Shown here one piece after another: positions 53,017 to 62,401 of a DNA stretch of 64,000 bases. Made by a program: the position numbers and the translations under genes. The stretch's first letter is position 1; each line of letters opens with the position of its first letter. The DNA comes from JAVVHE01 sp032249695. GTDB lineage: Bacteria > Pseudomonadota > Alphaproteobacteria > Sphingomonadales > Sphingomonadaceae. The notes beneath the pieces were generated by a model. It had not been told where the DNA came from and searched no databases. It saw only the letters and a program-made list of their open reading frames with translations. The stretch spans positions 186,001 through 250,000 of the forward strand of contig JAVVHE010000001.1 of NCBI GenBank assembly GCA_032249695.1, given 5' to 3'.

Positions 53017-53588
53017 CGATCCCCTCCCGTCAGCGCGGCGGCCACCGGGTCGGTATCCGGGGCGAGTCCGCGCAGCTGGCGCTCGACCGTGACACCGTTG
53101 CCCCCGAGCGCAAGCAGGTCAACGCCGAGATAGCCGCCGACGCCCGCCGAGCGCATCACGACAACCGCGCGCACCTTCGACTCGGCGCCCGCGGCGGGCA
53201 CGGCGCGCAGCTCCTCGATCACGCCGTCGCGCGCTCCGGTCGATCCGCCAAGGAACACGCCGCGCGGGGTGGCGGGATCGTCCGCGCGATAGAGGCGCGC
53301 GGTGTAGCTGCCGATCGAGCGTGCCTCGCCGACGCCCTCGGTCACGACCAGCAGCAGCTTGCCCGGCAGCGTCAATGTCCGCTCGCGCGCGGTCTCCGGC
53401 GCGTGCGGAGCGGCGGGCTCGTCGCCGCTGAGCGGCGGCGGCAGCGGCTCGTCCGCTCGGCGCTCGCGCTGCTTGCGCGCGGCGGTCGCTGCGCCCGCGC
53501 CCGCTGCGGCGCCCACCGCCAGCGGCACGCAGCCCGCCAGCATCAAAAGCGCTGCCAGCATCGCCACCGCCCTGCCCCAAGCGCTCAT
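53013..53588 (-). CDS. Lipoprotein of unknown function downstream of purK
   Basis: 191 residues. Lipobox LAGC (Cys20) after MLAALLML, then a Gly/Ala stretch, a charged Pro-rich linker, and a domain from about residue 70 (TLTLPGKLLLVVTEGVGEAR SIGSYTARLY-type strands, VFLGGSTGARDGVIEELRA). No family recognised. ATG overlaps the purK stop (ATGA), and the stop overlaps the 55-residue gene, so all are translated together with purine genes. Periplasmic or outer membrane. Confidence 0.8.
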   Translation of the reverse strand: MSAWGRAVAMLAALLMLAGCVPLAVGAAAGAGAATAARKQRERRADEPLPPPLSGDEPAAPHAPETARERTLTLPGKLLLVVTEGVGEARSIGSYTARLYRADDPATPRGVFLGGSTGARDGVIEELRAVPAAGAESKVRAVVVMRSAGVGGYLGVDLLALGGNGVTVERQLRGLAPDTDPVAAALTGGDR

Positions 53589-54652
53589 GCGGTCCTCCCC
53601 ATGCGCGTCACATGACCCATCTTGCGCCCCGGCCGGGGCTCACCCTTGCCATAGATGTGGACCGATGCTGACCCGTCGCTGAAGAGGCCCAGCCAGCCAT
53701 CGACCTCGCCGCCGATCAGGTTGGCCATCGCAGCGGGCCCGCGCGACGCGGTGGAGCCGAGCGGCAGGCCGCAGACCGCGCGGATGTGGTTTTCGAACTG
53801 CGAGGTCTCGGCGCCTTCGATCGTCCAGTGGCCGCTATTGTGCACGCGCGGAGCCATCTCGTTGAACAGCGGACCATCGGCGCAGGCGAAGAACTCCACC
53901 GCCAGAACGCCGACATAGCCAAGCGCGTCGGCGAGCGCGCGCGCCTGCGCCGAGGCCGCCGCCCAGTGGCGCGCGACGGCATCGCCCGCCGGGACGGTGG
54001 AGGTGCGCAGGGTGCCGCCCTCGTGGACATTCTCAGGCGAGTCCCACAGCGCGGTCGTCCCGTCCTGCCCGCGCACGACCAGCACCGAGAACTCGGCATC
54101 GAAGCTCACCTGCGCTTCCAGGATGCACGGCGCGCCGCCCAGCCGCTCCCAGGCTTTGGCAGCGTCGGCGGTGGTGGCGATGCGCGCCTGGCCCTTGCCG
54201 TCATAGCCCTCGCGGCGGGTCTTCAGGATCGCGGGCGTGCCGGTCAGCGCCAGCGCGGTCTCCAGCGCAGCGGGCGCGGCAACCGGCACGAAGCGCGGGG
54301 CTGCGAGGCCATGCGCGGCGGCGAAGCGTTTTTCGGCCAGCCGGTCCTGCGCGACCTCCAGCGCGTTCGCGCCGGGGCGGACGGGCACCAGCTTGGCGAG
54401 GTGCTCGACCGTTGGAACAGGAACATTCTCGAACTCGTAGGTGACGACCGACACGCCGCGCGCGAACTCTGCCAGCGCGGCCGCGTCGTCCCAGGCCGCG
54501 CAGACGTGGCGCGCACTGACAGGCGCAGCGCAGGCGTCAGGCGCCGGATCGTAAATCTGCGTCGCATAGCCCAGCTTGGCCGCCGCCATCGCCAGCATCC
54601 GCCCCAGCTGGCCGCCGCCGAGCACGCCGATCGCTGCACCGGGTGCGATCAT
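53585..54652 (-). CDS. purK: N5-carboxyaminoimidazole ribonucleotide synthase
   Basis: 355 residues from ATG 54652, overlapping the purE stop (ATGA). ATP-grasp enzyme that carboxylates AIR with bicarbonate and ATP in purine synthesis; PurE then moves the carboxyl group. GVLGGGQLGRMLAMAAAKLG at the N-terminus, ILKTRREGYDGKGQ in the ATP-grasp loop, and VEFFACADGPLFNEMAPRVHNSG for metal binding. Bicarbonate supply could involve the carbonic anhydrases elsewhere in the window, which is only a guess. Confidence 0.96.
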   Translation of the reverse strand: MIAPGAAIGVLGGGQLGRMLAMAAAKLGYATQIYDPAPDACAAPVSARHVCAAWDDAAALAEFARGVSVVTYEFENVPVPTVEHLAKLVPVRPGANALEVAQDRLAEKRFAAAHGLAAPRFVPVAAPAALETALALTGTPAILKTRREGYDGKGQARIATTADAAKAWERLGGAPCILEAQVSFDAEFSVLVVRGQDGTTALWDSPENVHEGGTLRTSTVPAGDAVARHWAAASAQARALADALGYVGVLAVEFFACADGPLFNEMAPRVHNSGHWTIEGAETSQFENHIRAVCGLPLGSTASRGPAAMANLIGGEVDGWLGLFSDGSASVHIYGKGEPRPGRKMGHVTRMGRTA

Positions 54653-55134
54653 TGCGGGCTCTCGGGCACCGCCTCGCTCTGGCGGCGTCGCCAGTCTGCA
54701 AGCCGCGTGCGCAGGCCCTCGTCGCTCCCCGCCAGCATCGCGGCGGCGAACAGCGCGGCATTGGTGGCGCCCGCGCGGCCGATCGCGAAGGTGGCGACGG
54801 GGATGCCGGCGGGCATCTGCACGATCGAGAGCAGCGCGTCCTGTCCCTGCAGCGCACCGTTCCCCACCGGCACGCCCAGCACCGGCACCGCGGTCAGCGC
54901 AGCGCACATGCCCGGCAGATGCGCCGCCCCGCCTGCGCCAGCGATGATTGCGCGAAGGCCACGCTCCACGGCTGAGCTGGCGTAGGCATAGAGCCGGTCG
55001 GGCGTGCGGTGGGCCGAGACGACGCGCACCTCATGCGGCACGCCGAGTTCGCTGAGGATCCGCGCGGCGTGGCTCATCGTCTCCCAATCGGAGGACGAGC
55101 CCATGATGACGCCAACGCGAGGGGGTTCGGTCAT
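54649..55134 (-). CDS. purE: N5-CAIR mutase
   Basis: 161 residues from ATG 55134. Class I PurE: GVIMGSSSDWETMSHAARIL, VVSAHRTPDRLYAYA (active His) and IIAGAGGAAHLPGMCAAL. Converts N5-CAIR from PurK to CAIR. First gene of the leftward operon purE-purK-lipoprotein-small membrane gene, all joined by four-base overlaps. Divergent from the YtcJ-like amidohydrolase by 115 bases. Confidence 0.96.
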   Translation of the reverse strand: MTEPPRVGVIMGSSSDWETMSHAARILSELGVPHEVRVVSAHRTPDRLYAYASSAVERGLRAIIAGAGGAAHLPGMCAALTAVPVLGVPVGNGALQGQDALLSIVQMPAGIPVATFAIGRAGATNAALFAAAMLAGSDEGLRTRLADWRRRQSEAVPESPQ

Positions 55135-55249
55135 GATCGGTGCGGCCCCGCGCCAAAATGGGCCGGTAGCGCGCACCCGGCGATGGCGCAACGCCTGTGC
55201 CGCGACGCCCCCTCGCCCGCCCGCACCTGGCCCGCTACACTCGCGTCCA

Positions 55250-56932
55250 ATGCGCTTTCCCCTTCTCGCAGCCCTCGCTCTCGCCGCGCTGCCAGCCTCC
55301 GCCCGCACCGTGATCGTCAACGCCAATGGCTACTCGGTCGCAGACGATGGCAGCCTCGTGCGGCTGTCGGGAATCGTGATCGACGACGATGGCCGCATCG
55401 TCCGCGTGCTGACCCCCGGTGCCGAGCCGCCGACGCCCGAACGCGGCGAGTATCGGCTGGACGCGAAAGGCCGCACGATGCTCCCCGGCCTGATCGACGC
55501 GCACGGCCACGTGATGGACCTCGGCGTGGCGGCGCTGTCGGTCGACCTCAGCGGCACACGCAGCCTCAACGAGGCACTGGAGCGCGTGCGGTCCTATGCA
55601 GCCGCGAACCCCAAGCGGCCGTGGATCGTCGGGCGCGGCTGGAACCAGGTGATCTGGGGTCGCGACTTCCCCACCGCCGCCGAGCTCGACCGCGCGGTCG
55701 CCGACCGGCCGGTGTATCTGGAGCGAGTCGACGGCCATGCAGCGTGGTTCAACAGCGCAGCCGCGCGAGCGGCCAAGCTGGGCGCGGCGACCAAGGACCC
55801 CGCGGGAGGGCGGCTGCTCCGCGGCGCGGGCGGCGTACCATCGGGCATCGCCGTCGACGCCGCGAAGGAGCTGGTGGCGCGCGTGATCCCGCCAGCCACG
55901 CCCGCAGAGGCCGAGGCAGCGCTGGCGAAGTCGCTGGAGATCATGGCGAGCGTCGGGCTGACCGGCGTCGCCGACATGGGCACCGATGCGGGAGCTTGGC
56001 TGCTGATGCGGATGTTCGGCGACGAGGGGCGGCTGACCGCGCGCATCGTTGCGATGGCGCACGGGCTTGAGACGGTCGACAAGGTCGCGCCGCTGAGGCC
56101 GACGCCGTGGCTTTACCAGGACCGGCTCGCGCTGAAGGGTGTCAAGCTCTACGCCGACGGAGCGCTGGGCAGTCGCGGCGCGTGGCTAAAGGCGCCCTAT
56201 GCCGATGATCCGAAGAACCGGGGGCTCCAGTTCTATGCCGACCCCAAGCTCAAGAACCTGATCAGCCGCGCCAATTATCTGGGCTATCAGGTGGCGGTGC
56301 ACGCGATCGGTGACGCAGCGAATGCGCAGGTGCTGGATGCATATGCCGAGATGCGTGGCACGTACGGCGACGGGCTGCGCAACCGGATCGAGCACGCGCA
56401 GATCATCGACCCGGCCGACATCAAGCGCTTCGCAGAGCTTAAGGTCATCGCGAGCGTCCAGCCGACGCACGCCACCAGCGACAAGGCGATGGCGGGCACG
56501 CGGCTGGGCGAGGTCCGGCTGGAGGGCGCCTATGCCTGGCGCTCGCTCCTCAACTCGGGCGCGCGGCTGGCGCTCGGCTCGGACTTCCCCGTCGAGCCGC
56601 CAAATCCGCTCTACGGCATCCATGCGGCGGTCACGCGCCGCGATCGCGAGGGGCAGCCGCCGGGCGGCTGGCGCAGCCAGGAGAAGCTGACGCGCACCGA
56701 AGCGCTGGCAGGCTTCACCCGCTGGGCGGCCTATGCCGAGCATGGCGAGGACAAGTTCGGAGCGCTCGATCCGGGCAAATGGGCCGACTTCGTCCTTGTG
56801 GATCGCGACATCATGACCTGCCCCGAGGACGACATCTGGAAGGCGCAGATCCTGGAAACCTGGGTCGGCGGCCGCCGCGTCTACGTAAAGGACGCGCCCA
56901 AGCCCGCCGCCCCGCCCGCGCCGAAGAACTAG
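55250..56932 (+). CDS. Exported YtcJ-like metal-dependent amidohydrolase
   Basis: 560 residues from ATG 55250. Signal peptide MRFPLLAALALAALPASA, then an amidohydrolase of the YtcJ/ExoY group: GLIDAHGHVMDLG (HxH metal pair), WIVGRGWNQVIW, LKGVKLYADGALGSRGAWL, VAVHAIGDAANA, IEHAQIIDP and LALGSDFPVEPPNP (late Asp). All metal residues are present. Natural substrates are uncertain. Its stop overlaps the phoU stop in a shared CTAG. Confidence 0.9.
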   Translation: MRFPLLAALALAALPASARTVIVNANGYSVADDGSLVRLSGIVIDDDGRIVRVLTPGAEPPTPERGEYRLDAKGRTMLPGLIDAHGHVMDLGVAALSVDLSGTRSLNEALERVRSYAAANPKRPWIVGRGWNQVIWGRDFPTAAELDRAVADRPVYLERVDGHAAWFNSAAARAAKLGAATKDPAGGRLLRGAGGVPSGIAVDAAKELVARVIPPATPAEAEAALAKSLEIMASVGLTGVADMGTDAGAWLLMRMFGDEGRLTARIVAMAHGLETVDKVAPLRPTPWLYQDRLALKGVKLYADGALGSRGAWLKAPYADDPKNRGLQFYADPKLKNLISRANYLGYQVAVHAIGDAANAQVLDAYAEMRGTYGDGLRNRIEHAQIIDPADIKRFAELKVIASVQPTHATSDKAMAGTRLGEVRLEGAYAWRSLLNSGARLALGSDFPVEPPNPLYGIHAAVTRRDREGQPPGGWRSQEKLTRTEALAGFTRWAAYAEHGEDKFGALDPGKWADFVLVDRDIMTCPEDDIWKAQILETWVGGRRVYVKDAPKPAAPPAPKN

Positions 56933-57642
56933 CGCGGATACGCGGGCGGGGCTGCGAGCGAGGTGAAGTCGCGCTTGGGTCGCTCGTCCAGATGCTCGCC
57001 GGTCACGCTGAAATAGACGACCTCGGCGATGTTGGTCGCGTGGTCGCCAACTCGCTCCAGGTTCTTGGCGATGAACAGCAGATGCGCCGAGGGCGTGATG
57101 TGGTGCGGGTGCTCCATCATATAGGTCAGCAGCGAGCGAAACAGGCTGGCGTAGAAATCGTCGACGATCCGGTCGCGTTCGCAGACATAGGCCGCTAGCT
57201 CGGCGTCGCCGTCGGCATATGCATCGAGCGCATCCTTCACCATCTGCGCGACCGCGCGGCCCATTTCGGGCACGATGACCGCGGGCTGCACCGGGCCGGA
57301 CTGCACCAGAACCGAGACGCGCTTGGCGATATTGGTGGCGTAGTCGCCGATCCGCTCCAGCATACCTGCGATCTTGATCGCGGCGATCAGCGCGCGCAGG
57401 TCGTCGGCGGCGGGGGCGCGAGCGGCGATGGTGGCGATGGCGAGCTGCTCGGCCTCTAATTCCAGCGCGTCGATGCGTTTGTCGGCGGGGACCACGGCCA
57501 GCGCCGAATCGGCATCGCGGCGCGCGAGCGAGTCGATGGCTGCGGTAATCTGCGCCTCGGCCAGCCCGCCCATCCGCCCGATGATCGCGCGCAGCTGATG
57601 AAGATCGTCGGTGACGTGCGGTCGGGGCGTCTTCTGCTCCAT
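56929..57642 (-). CDS. phoU: Phosphate regulator PhoU
   Basis: 237 residues from ATG 57642, normal length, with two PhoU helical repeats (MLERIGDYATNIAKRVSVL and NLERVGDHATNIAEVVYFSV). PhoU restrains PhoR and Pst uptake when phosphate is plentiful. It follows phoR on the same strand by 49 bases. The pstSCAB genes that normally sit between phoR and phoU are absent, and phoB does not follow. Confidence 0.93.
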   Translation of the reverse strand: MEQKTPRPHVTDDLHQLRAIIGRMGGLAEAQITAAIDSLARRDADSALAVVPADKRIDALELEAEQLAIATIAARAPAADDLRALIAAIKIAGMLERIGDYATNIAKRVSVLVQSGPVQPAVIVPEMGRAVAQMVKDALDAYADGDAELAAYVCERDRIVDDFYASLFRSLLTYMMEHPHHITPSAHLLFIAKNLERVGDHATNIAEVVYFSVTGEHLDERPKRDFTSLAAPPAYPR

Positions 57643-57691
57643 TGGGCGCCAGTCTAGGCGCGGCGTCGCGGGTCGGCAAAGCCTCGCCGTC

Positions 57692-58798
57692 TCACACGGC
57701 AGCGCGTGGCTCCGCCGGGTCTGAGCCGTCGGCTGGGACGGCCTGCGGCAGCAGGAAGCTAACCGTCGTGCCAACATCCGGCACGCTCTCGATCGTCAGC
57801 TCGCCGCGGTGGCGCTCGACGATGTGCTTGACGATCGCCAGTCCCAGCCCGGTGCCCCCCATCCTGCGGCTGCGCGCGGTCGATACACGATAGAAACGCT
57901 CGGTCAGGCGCGGCAGATGCTCGGCCTCGATCCCCTCGCCCTCGTCGGTGACGCTCACCTTCACCATCGGCTCGGCGCGCGAGAGCCGCGCGGGCACAGC
58001 CTCGGCGCGGACGATGATCGGGGTGCCGGTGCGGCCGTATTTCAGCGCATTTGAAATCAGGTTGTGCACCACCTGAAGGATCTGGTCGCGGTCGGCGACC
58101 ACCGGCGGCAGGTCGTCGGGCAATTCGACGCGCAAGGTGCGCTCGTCGGCATCGAGCCGCATCGCCAGCGTCGGCGCAACATCGGCAACGATCGGAGCCA
58201 GATCGAGCACGGTCTTGGGGTGGACATATTTGTCGAGCTCGATGCGGCTGAGGCTCAGCAGGTCGTCGATCAGACGGCTCATCCGCCGCGCCTCGCGCCC
58301 CATGATCTCCAGGAAGCGCGCGCGCGCCGGTTCGTCGTCGGCGGCGGGACCTTGCAGCGTTTCGATGAACCCCAGCAGCGATGTGAGCGGCGTCCGCAGC
58401 TCGTGGCTGGCGTTCGCCACGAAATCGACGCGCATCCGTTCGGTCAGCCGCGTCTGGGTGACGTCGCTCAGCGTCAACAGTGCGCGAGCGGGATCGAGCG
58501 CGACCGCACGGAGGCGGAAGCTGTTCTCCGGCCGCCCCAGGCCGGTCAACTCGCGCTCGGCAGGCTCGGCCGTGTCACGCGCATGGGCGACCGCGTCGAG
58601 AATCACCGGGTGGCGCAACGCCACGCGCGCGTCCACGCCGACGATCCGGTCACCCAGCAGCGCCCGCGCCGGAGCGTTGGCGCGAGCGACAATAAATCCA
58701 TCCAGCAGCAGCGCGGGATCGCCCAGCGCCTCGATACCGATCAGCCCACTGTGTTCGGCGTCGGCCGCGGCGTCGGATGTGGGATCGAACTGGGCCAC
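57692..58798 (-). CDS. phoR: PhoR-like sensor histidine kinase
   Basis: 368 residues. Domains: PAS-like region (about 20-120), HisKA with His132 (FVANASHELRTPLTSLLGFI), and HATPase (QVVHNLISNALKYGRTGTPI, GTGLGLAIVKHIVERHRGEL). I see no membrane helix, so it may be cytosolic or tethered through partners. Assignment to PhoR rests on the family look and on phoU next door. The response regulator is not in the window. Confidence 0.85.
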   Translation of the reverse strand: MAQFDPTSDAAADAEHSGLIGIEALGDPALLLDGFIVARANAPARALLGDRIVGVDARVALRHPVILDAVAHARDTAEPAERELTGLGRPENSFRLRAVALDPARALLTLSDVTQTRLTERMRVDFVANASHELRTPLTSLLGFIETLQGPAADDEPARARFLEIMGREARRMSRLIDDLLSLSRIELDKYVHPKTVLDLAPIVADVAPTLAMRLDADERTLRVELPDDLPPVVADRDQILQVVHNLISNALKYGRTGTPIIVRAEAVPARLSRAEPMVKVSVTDEGEGIEAEHLPRLTERFYRVSTARSRRMGGTGLGLAIVKHIVERHRGELTIESVPDVGTTVSFLLPQAVPADGSDPAEPRAAV

Positions 58799-58995
58799 CG
58801 GGTGAAGCGAAGTCCTGGTCTATGCCGACGAACAGCGAGCCGGCGTAGCCACCAGTCCGCGAGGACCCGCGCCGACTCGCGAGCGCGGGTTGCGACCGAT
58901 GCTGCGCTGAGCGCAGGTTCATGGCAAGGCGGTTCGGCGCGGCGTGCGCCTCACCCGCTTGGCAGCGCGCGCGCGCTCGGCCAAACATCGCGGCC

Positions 58996-60429
58996 ATGAA
59001 GCACCTCGCCCTTCTGGCGCTGTTCGCCGCCACGCCAGCGCTCGCCGCCCCAGCTGCCGATATCGTCACCAAGCGGATTGATGCCGACGCCCAGCGCAAC
59101 GCGAAGGACGCGGACGCGATCTGGTCGTTCGCCGAAGTGGGCTATAAGGAAACGCGCTCGTCGGCGCTGCTGCAGGCGCGGATGAAGGATGCCGGGTTCC
59201 GCGTCGAGCCGGGAGTGGCGGGCATCCCGACGGCGTTCACCGCCACCTACGGCTCCAGTGGCCCGGTCATCGCCATCCTGGGCGAGTTCGATGCGCTCCC
59301 CGGCCTCAGCCAGGAAGCGGTGCCTGAGCACAAGTCAGCCGCGGGGCGCGATGCCGGGCACGGCTGCGGTCACAATCTGTTCGGCGTCGCCAGCGCGTCC
59401 GCCGCGATTGCGGTCGCCGACTGGCTGAAAGCGAGCGGGCGGCCCGGCACCGTGCGCTTCTATGGCACCCCCGCCGAGGAAGGCGGCGCGGGCAAGGTCT
59501 ACATGGTCCGCGCCGGGCTGTTCAAGGACGTCGACGTGGCGCTGCACTGGCATCCCGGCGACTCGAACAGCGCCGACATCGCGACCAGCAATGCCAACAA
59601 GAGCGCCAAGTTCCGCTTCCACGGAGTCAGCGCGCACGCGGCTGGAGCACCCGAAAAGGGCCGCTCCGCGCTCGACGGCGTGGAGGTCATGGACGTGATG
59701 ACCAACTTCATGCGTGAGCATATGCCGCAGGACGCGCGGATGCATTACGTCATCACCGCCGGCGGCCGTGCTCCGAACGTGGTGCCCGATTTCGCCGAAG
59801 TGTTCTATTACGTTCGCCACGCAGACCCGCGCGTGGTGGAGCAGCTGTTCGACCGCGTGGTGAAGGCCGCTCAAGGTGCCGCGATGGGGACTGGTACGAC
59901 GGTCGACTACGAGGTGATCCACGGCGCACTGTCGCTGCTGCCCAATCGCACGCTGCAGACGCTGATGCACCAGAAGCTGACGGAGGTGGGCGGCATAAGA
60001 TACTCGCCCGCTGACCTGGCGTTTGCGCAGAAAATCTACCCGACGCTCGTCCAGCCGCGCGGGCGGATCGGCGACCAAGAGAAGATCGACCCGATGAGCG
60101 AAGATCACGGCGCGGGCTCGACCGACGTGGGCGATGTGAGCTGGACCGTGCCAACGGCCGGCATCCGCGTGGCGACCTTCGTCCCGGGCACGAGCAACCA
60201 CAGCTGGCAGGCGGTCGCGGCGGGCGGCACCGACATCGGGCATAAGGGCGTGCAGGTTGCCGCCAAGACGATCGCGCTGACCGCGGTGGAGCTGTTCGAG
60301 AAGCCGCAGCTGATCGCTGAGGCCAAGACCGAGTGGCTGGAGCGGCGCGGCAAGGACTTCGTCTACAGGCCGCTGCTCGGCGACCGCGCGCCCGCGCTCA
60401 ATTACCGCGACGCGCCGACCGCGGAATAA
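58996..60429 (+). CDS. Exported M20-family amidohydrolase (AbgB/IAA-hydrolase type)
   Basis: 477 residues from ATG 58996; a 25-residue upstream extension is unlikely because a signal peptide (MKHLALLALFAATPALA) starts here. Metallopeptidase M20D: HGCGHN at 122-127, TPAEEGGAGK, LHWHPGD, a dimerisation domain (FRFHGVSAHAAGAPEKGRSA) and TSNHSWQ late in the chain. It would split amide or N-acyl amino acid bonds in the periplasm. The substrate is unknown. Divergent from phoR. Confidence 0.9.
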   Translation: MKHLALLALFAATPALAAPAADIVTKRIDADAQRNAKDADAIWSFAEVGYKETRSSALLQARMKDAGFRVEPGVAGIPTAFTATYGSSGPVIAILGEFDALPGLSQEAVPEHKSAAGRDAGHGCGHNLFGVASASAAIAVADWLKASGRPGTVRFYGTPAEEGGAGKVYMVRAGLFKDVDVALHWHPGDSNSADIATSNANKSAKFRFHGVSAHAAGAPEKGRSALDGVEVMDVMTNFMREHMPQDARMHYVITAGGRAPNVVPDFAEVFYYVRHADPRVVEQLFDRVVKAAQGAAMGTGTTVDYEVIHGALSLLPNRTLQTLMHQKLTEVGGIRYSPADLAFAQKIYPTLVQPRGRIGDQEKIDPMSEDHGAGSTDVGDVSWTVPTAGIRVATFVPGTSNHSWQAVAAGGTDIGHKGVQVAAKTIALTAVELFEKPQLIAEAKTEWLERRGKDFVYRPLLGDRAPALNYRDAPTAE

Positions 60430-60489
60430 GGCCCGCTGGCGCCGACATTACCGGTGCGTTAGGATTGCCGGACCGATGGGGGCAGACCG

Positions 60490-61143
60490 ATGCTGCAGAC
60501 GCTGGACCGGCAGGACGTTACCGTTGCGCGGGAGCATAGCCGCCTCGAGCGGCTGAGCTTCTTCTCCGACGCCGTATTCGCCATCGCGATCACGCTGCTG
60601 GTGATCGAGGTCAAGGTCCCCGAACATCTCGAGCCGTTCTCCAGCGACGCCCTGTGGGTTGCGCTGGGCAAGGTCGCACCTTCGATGCTGGGCTTCGCGA
60701 TCAGCTTCGTCGTGATCGCGGCGATGTGGAGCGCCCACCACGATACGATGTCGCTCCTCCGGCGCTGTGACCGCCCGCTGGTCTGGCGCAATTTCGCGCA
60801 TCTGTTCGGCATCGCGGCACTGCCATTCTTCACGGGCATCGTAGCCCACTACGCGCCGCTTCGCGCCGGGACGCAGCTCTACCTCGGAGCATTCCTCTAC
60901 GTGACGCTTACCCAGTTCTGGCTGATGCGGCTCGCCTTCCAGCCCGGGCGCTATCTCGCCGACGATGTCGAGCCGTCGAGAACGCTCGGCTACGCCCGCC
61001 GCTCGGTCGGTCTGTCGCTCGCCGTCGTGGTCTCGATCGGGCTGAGCTTCGTGCAGCCCGCGTTGGGCGTGCTCGCGCTGATGACGATCCCCGTGTTCCT
61101 GCGGATCGCCAGCTCGCCACGATGGGACCGCGCCCGCGCCTAG
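60490..61143 (+). CDS. TMEM175-like potassium channel family protein
   Basis: 217 residues. Six hydrophobic segments. The first carries the family motif RLSFFSDAVFAIAITLLVIE (Phe25-Ser26-Asp27), which lines the pore in bacterial TMEM175 channels. Later segments LGFAISFVVIAAMWSAHH and FAHLFGIAALPFFTGI are typical. Bacterial members form tetrameric K+ channels; this is inferred. The stop overlaps that of the EF-hand gene in a shared CTAG. Confidence 0.88.
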   Translation: MLQTLDRQDVTVAREHSRLERLSFFSDAVFAIAITLLVIEVKVPEHLEPFSSDALWVALGKVAPSMLGFAISFVVIAAMWSAHHDTMSLLRRCDRPLVWRNFAHLFGIAALPFFTGIVAHYAPLRAGTQLYLGAFLYVTLTQFWLMRLAFQPGRYLADDVEPSRTLGYARRSVGLSLAVVVSIGLSFVQPALGVLALMTIPVFLRIASSPRWDRARA

Positions 61144-62261
61144 CGGCTGAGCGGGCGCGGCGGCTCGGGCGGGTTGGGGTCGGCGGGGAGCGGGTTGCCG
61201 TCCTTGTCGCGCAGCACCTCGTACGGCCCCTCCTCGGGCGGCGTGGTGGGGTCGTCGGCCGAGGGTGGCGGCGGCGGCGCGGCGCGTGTCAGCGGCGGCG
61301 GCGGTGCCGTGCGGACGCGGCTGTCGGGCGGAGTCGCGTCGCGGTAGCCGCCATAGGTCTGCGGCGCCGATACGCGGCTGCCGAACGCGGGCGGCGGCGT
61401 CGCACGCGCATACTCGAGCGCGTAGCGATATTCCTTCGCGTTCAGGAAACCGTCGCGGTTGTAATCGAAGCGCGCCAGCAGCGCCTGCGCCGCATCGCGT
61501 ACCTCCCAGCGATCGAGCTCGCCATCGCCATTCGCGTCGTAATTCTCGATCGCCCAGCTGTAGAGCGCCGGATCGCGCAGGATCAGCTCCTCTGCACTCG
61601 GCCCGTTCGCATAGACGGTGCGCGGTCCGTACCACCAGTCATAGCCCGGGTTCCAGAAGCTGGAGCCGTACCAGTAGCCGAAGCGCAGATCGAATCCCCA
61701 GCCGATCCCGTAATACGGCCCGAACCACACCGGCGAGTAGGCGTAACGCAGCCCATAACCGAACGGCCGGTAGCCGTAACGGTTAATGATCGTCAGCCGG
61801 AACCGGTCATTGTCAAAGCGGCTGTAATAGACGCGTCCGAAATCGCGGCCGCCATAGATGCTGCGATAGCCGAATCCGCCGCCCCAGCGCCCCGACGAGA
61901 CACCCACGCCCACCCCGACGCGCGTGCTGCCGTAGACGCGGGAACCGCCGTAGAAGCGCGAGCCTCCGTCGAAGCGCGATCCGCCCGAGATGCCGCTGCC
62001 ATAGAAGCGCGAGCCGCTGGTCACATTGCCGCCCGCCAAGAAGCGCGCTCCCGTCGAACGGAAGCCGCCCACATTGGGGCTGCCCTGGAAGCCGCCGTGC
62101 CCGACGAAGCCGCCGCCGCCGAACCCGCCCCCGACGCGGAAACCCCCGCCCCCGTGAAAGCCGCCGGCGCCGTGCCCGCCACCGCCATGCGGCCCGGCTT
62201 CGGCCGCGCCTGCGACTGCAAGCGCGGTCGTGATGGCCACAACTGCTCCCCAGCGTGTCAT
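61140..62261 (-). CDS. Secreted Gly-rich protein with two EF-hand motifs
   Basis: 373 residues from ATG 62261, with GGGAGG before it. Signal peptide, then a Gly/His/Phe-rich repeat region (about 24-140), a Tyr/Trp/Gly-rich stretch, and two EF-hand loops (DANGDGELDRWE and DYNRDGFLNAKE) with calcium-ligating Asp in order, then a Pro-rich tail. Probably exported and calcium-binding, perhaps structural. Paired with another EF-hand gene at 62402. Function unknown. Confidence 0.82.
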   Translation of the reverse strand: MTRWGAVVAITTALAVAGAAEAGPHGGGGHGAGGFHGGGGFRVGGGFGGGGFVGHGGFQGSPNVGGFRSTGARFLAGGNVTSGSRFYGSGISGGSRFDGGSRFYGGSRVYGSTRVGVGVGVSSGRWGGGFGYRSIYGGRDFGRVYYSRFDNDRFRLTIINRYGYRPFGYGLRYAYSPVWFGPYYGIGWGFDLRFGYWYGSSFWNPGYDWWYGPRTVYANGPSAEELILRDPALYSWAIENYDANGDGELDRWEVRDAAQALLARFDYNRDGFLNAKEYRYALEYARATPPPAFGSRVSAPQTYGGYRDATPPDSRVRTAPPPPLTRAAPPPPPSADDPTTPPEEGPYEVLRDKDGNPLPADPNPPEPPRPLSR

Positions 62262-62401
62262 CGTCAATCCTCCCAGGGACAGCCGAGCTGATCTCTTCCC
62301 CACATCATACTGTAACATAGCGCACCCGCCCTCGCTCGCCAGCTTAAAACGCTGCCATTCATCTTGCGCAAAGCTAGCACGCCCAAGATGAACAGCGTCG
62401 T

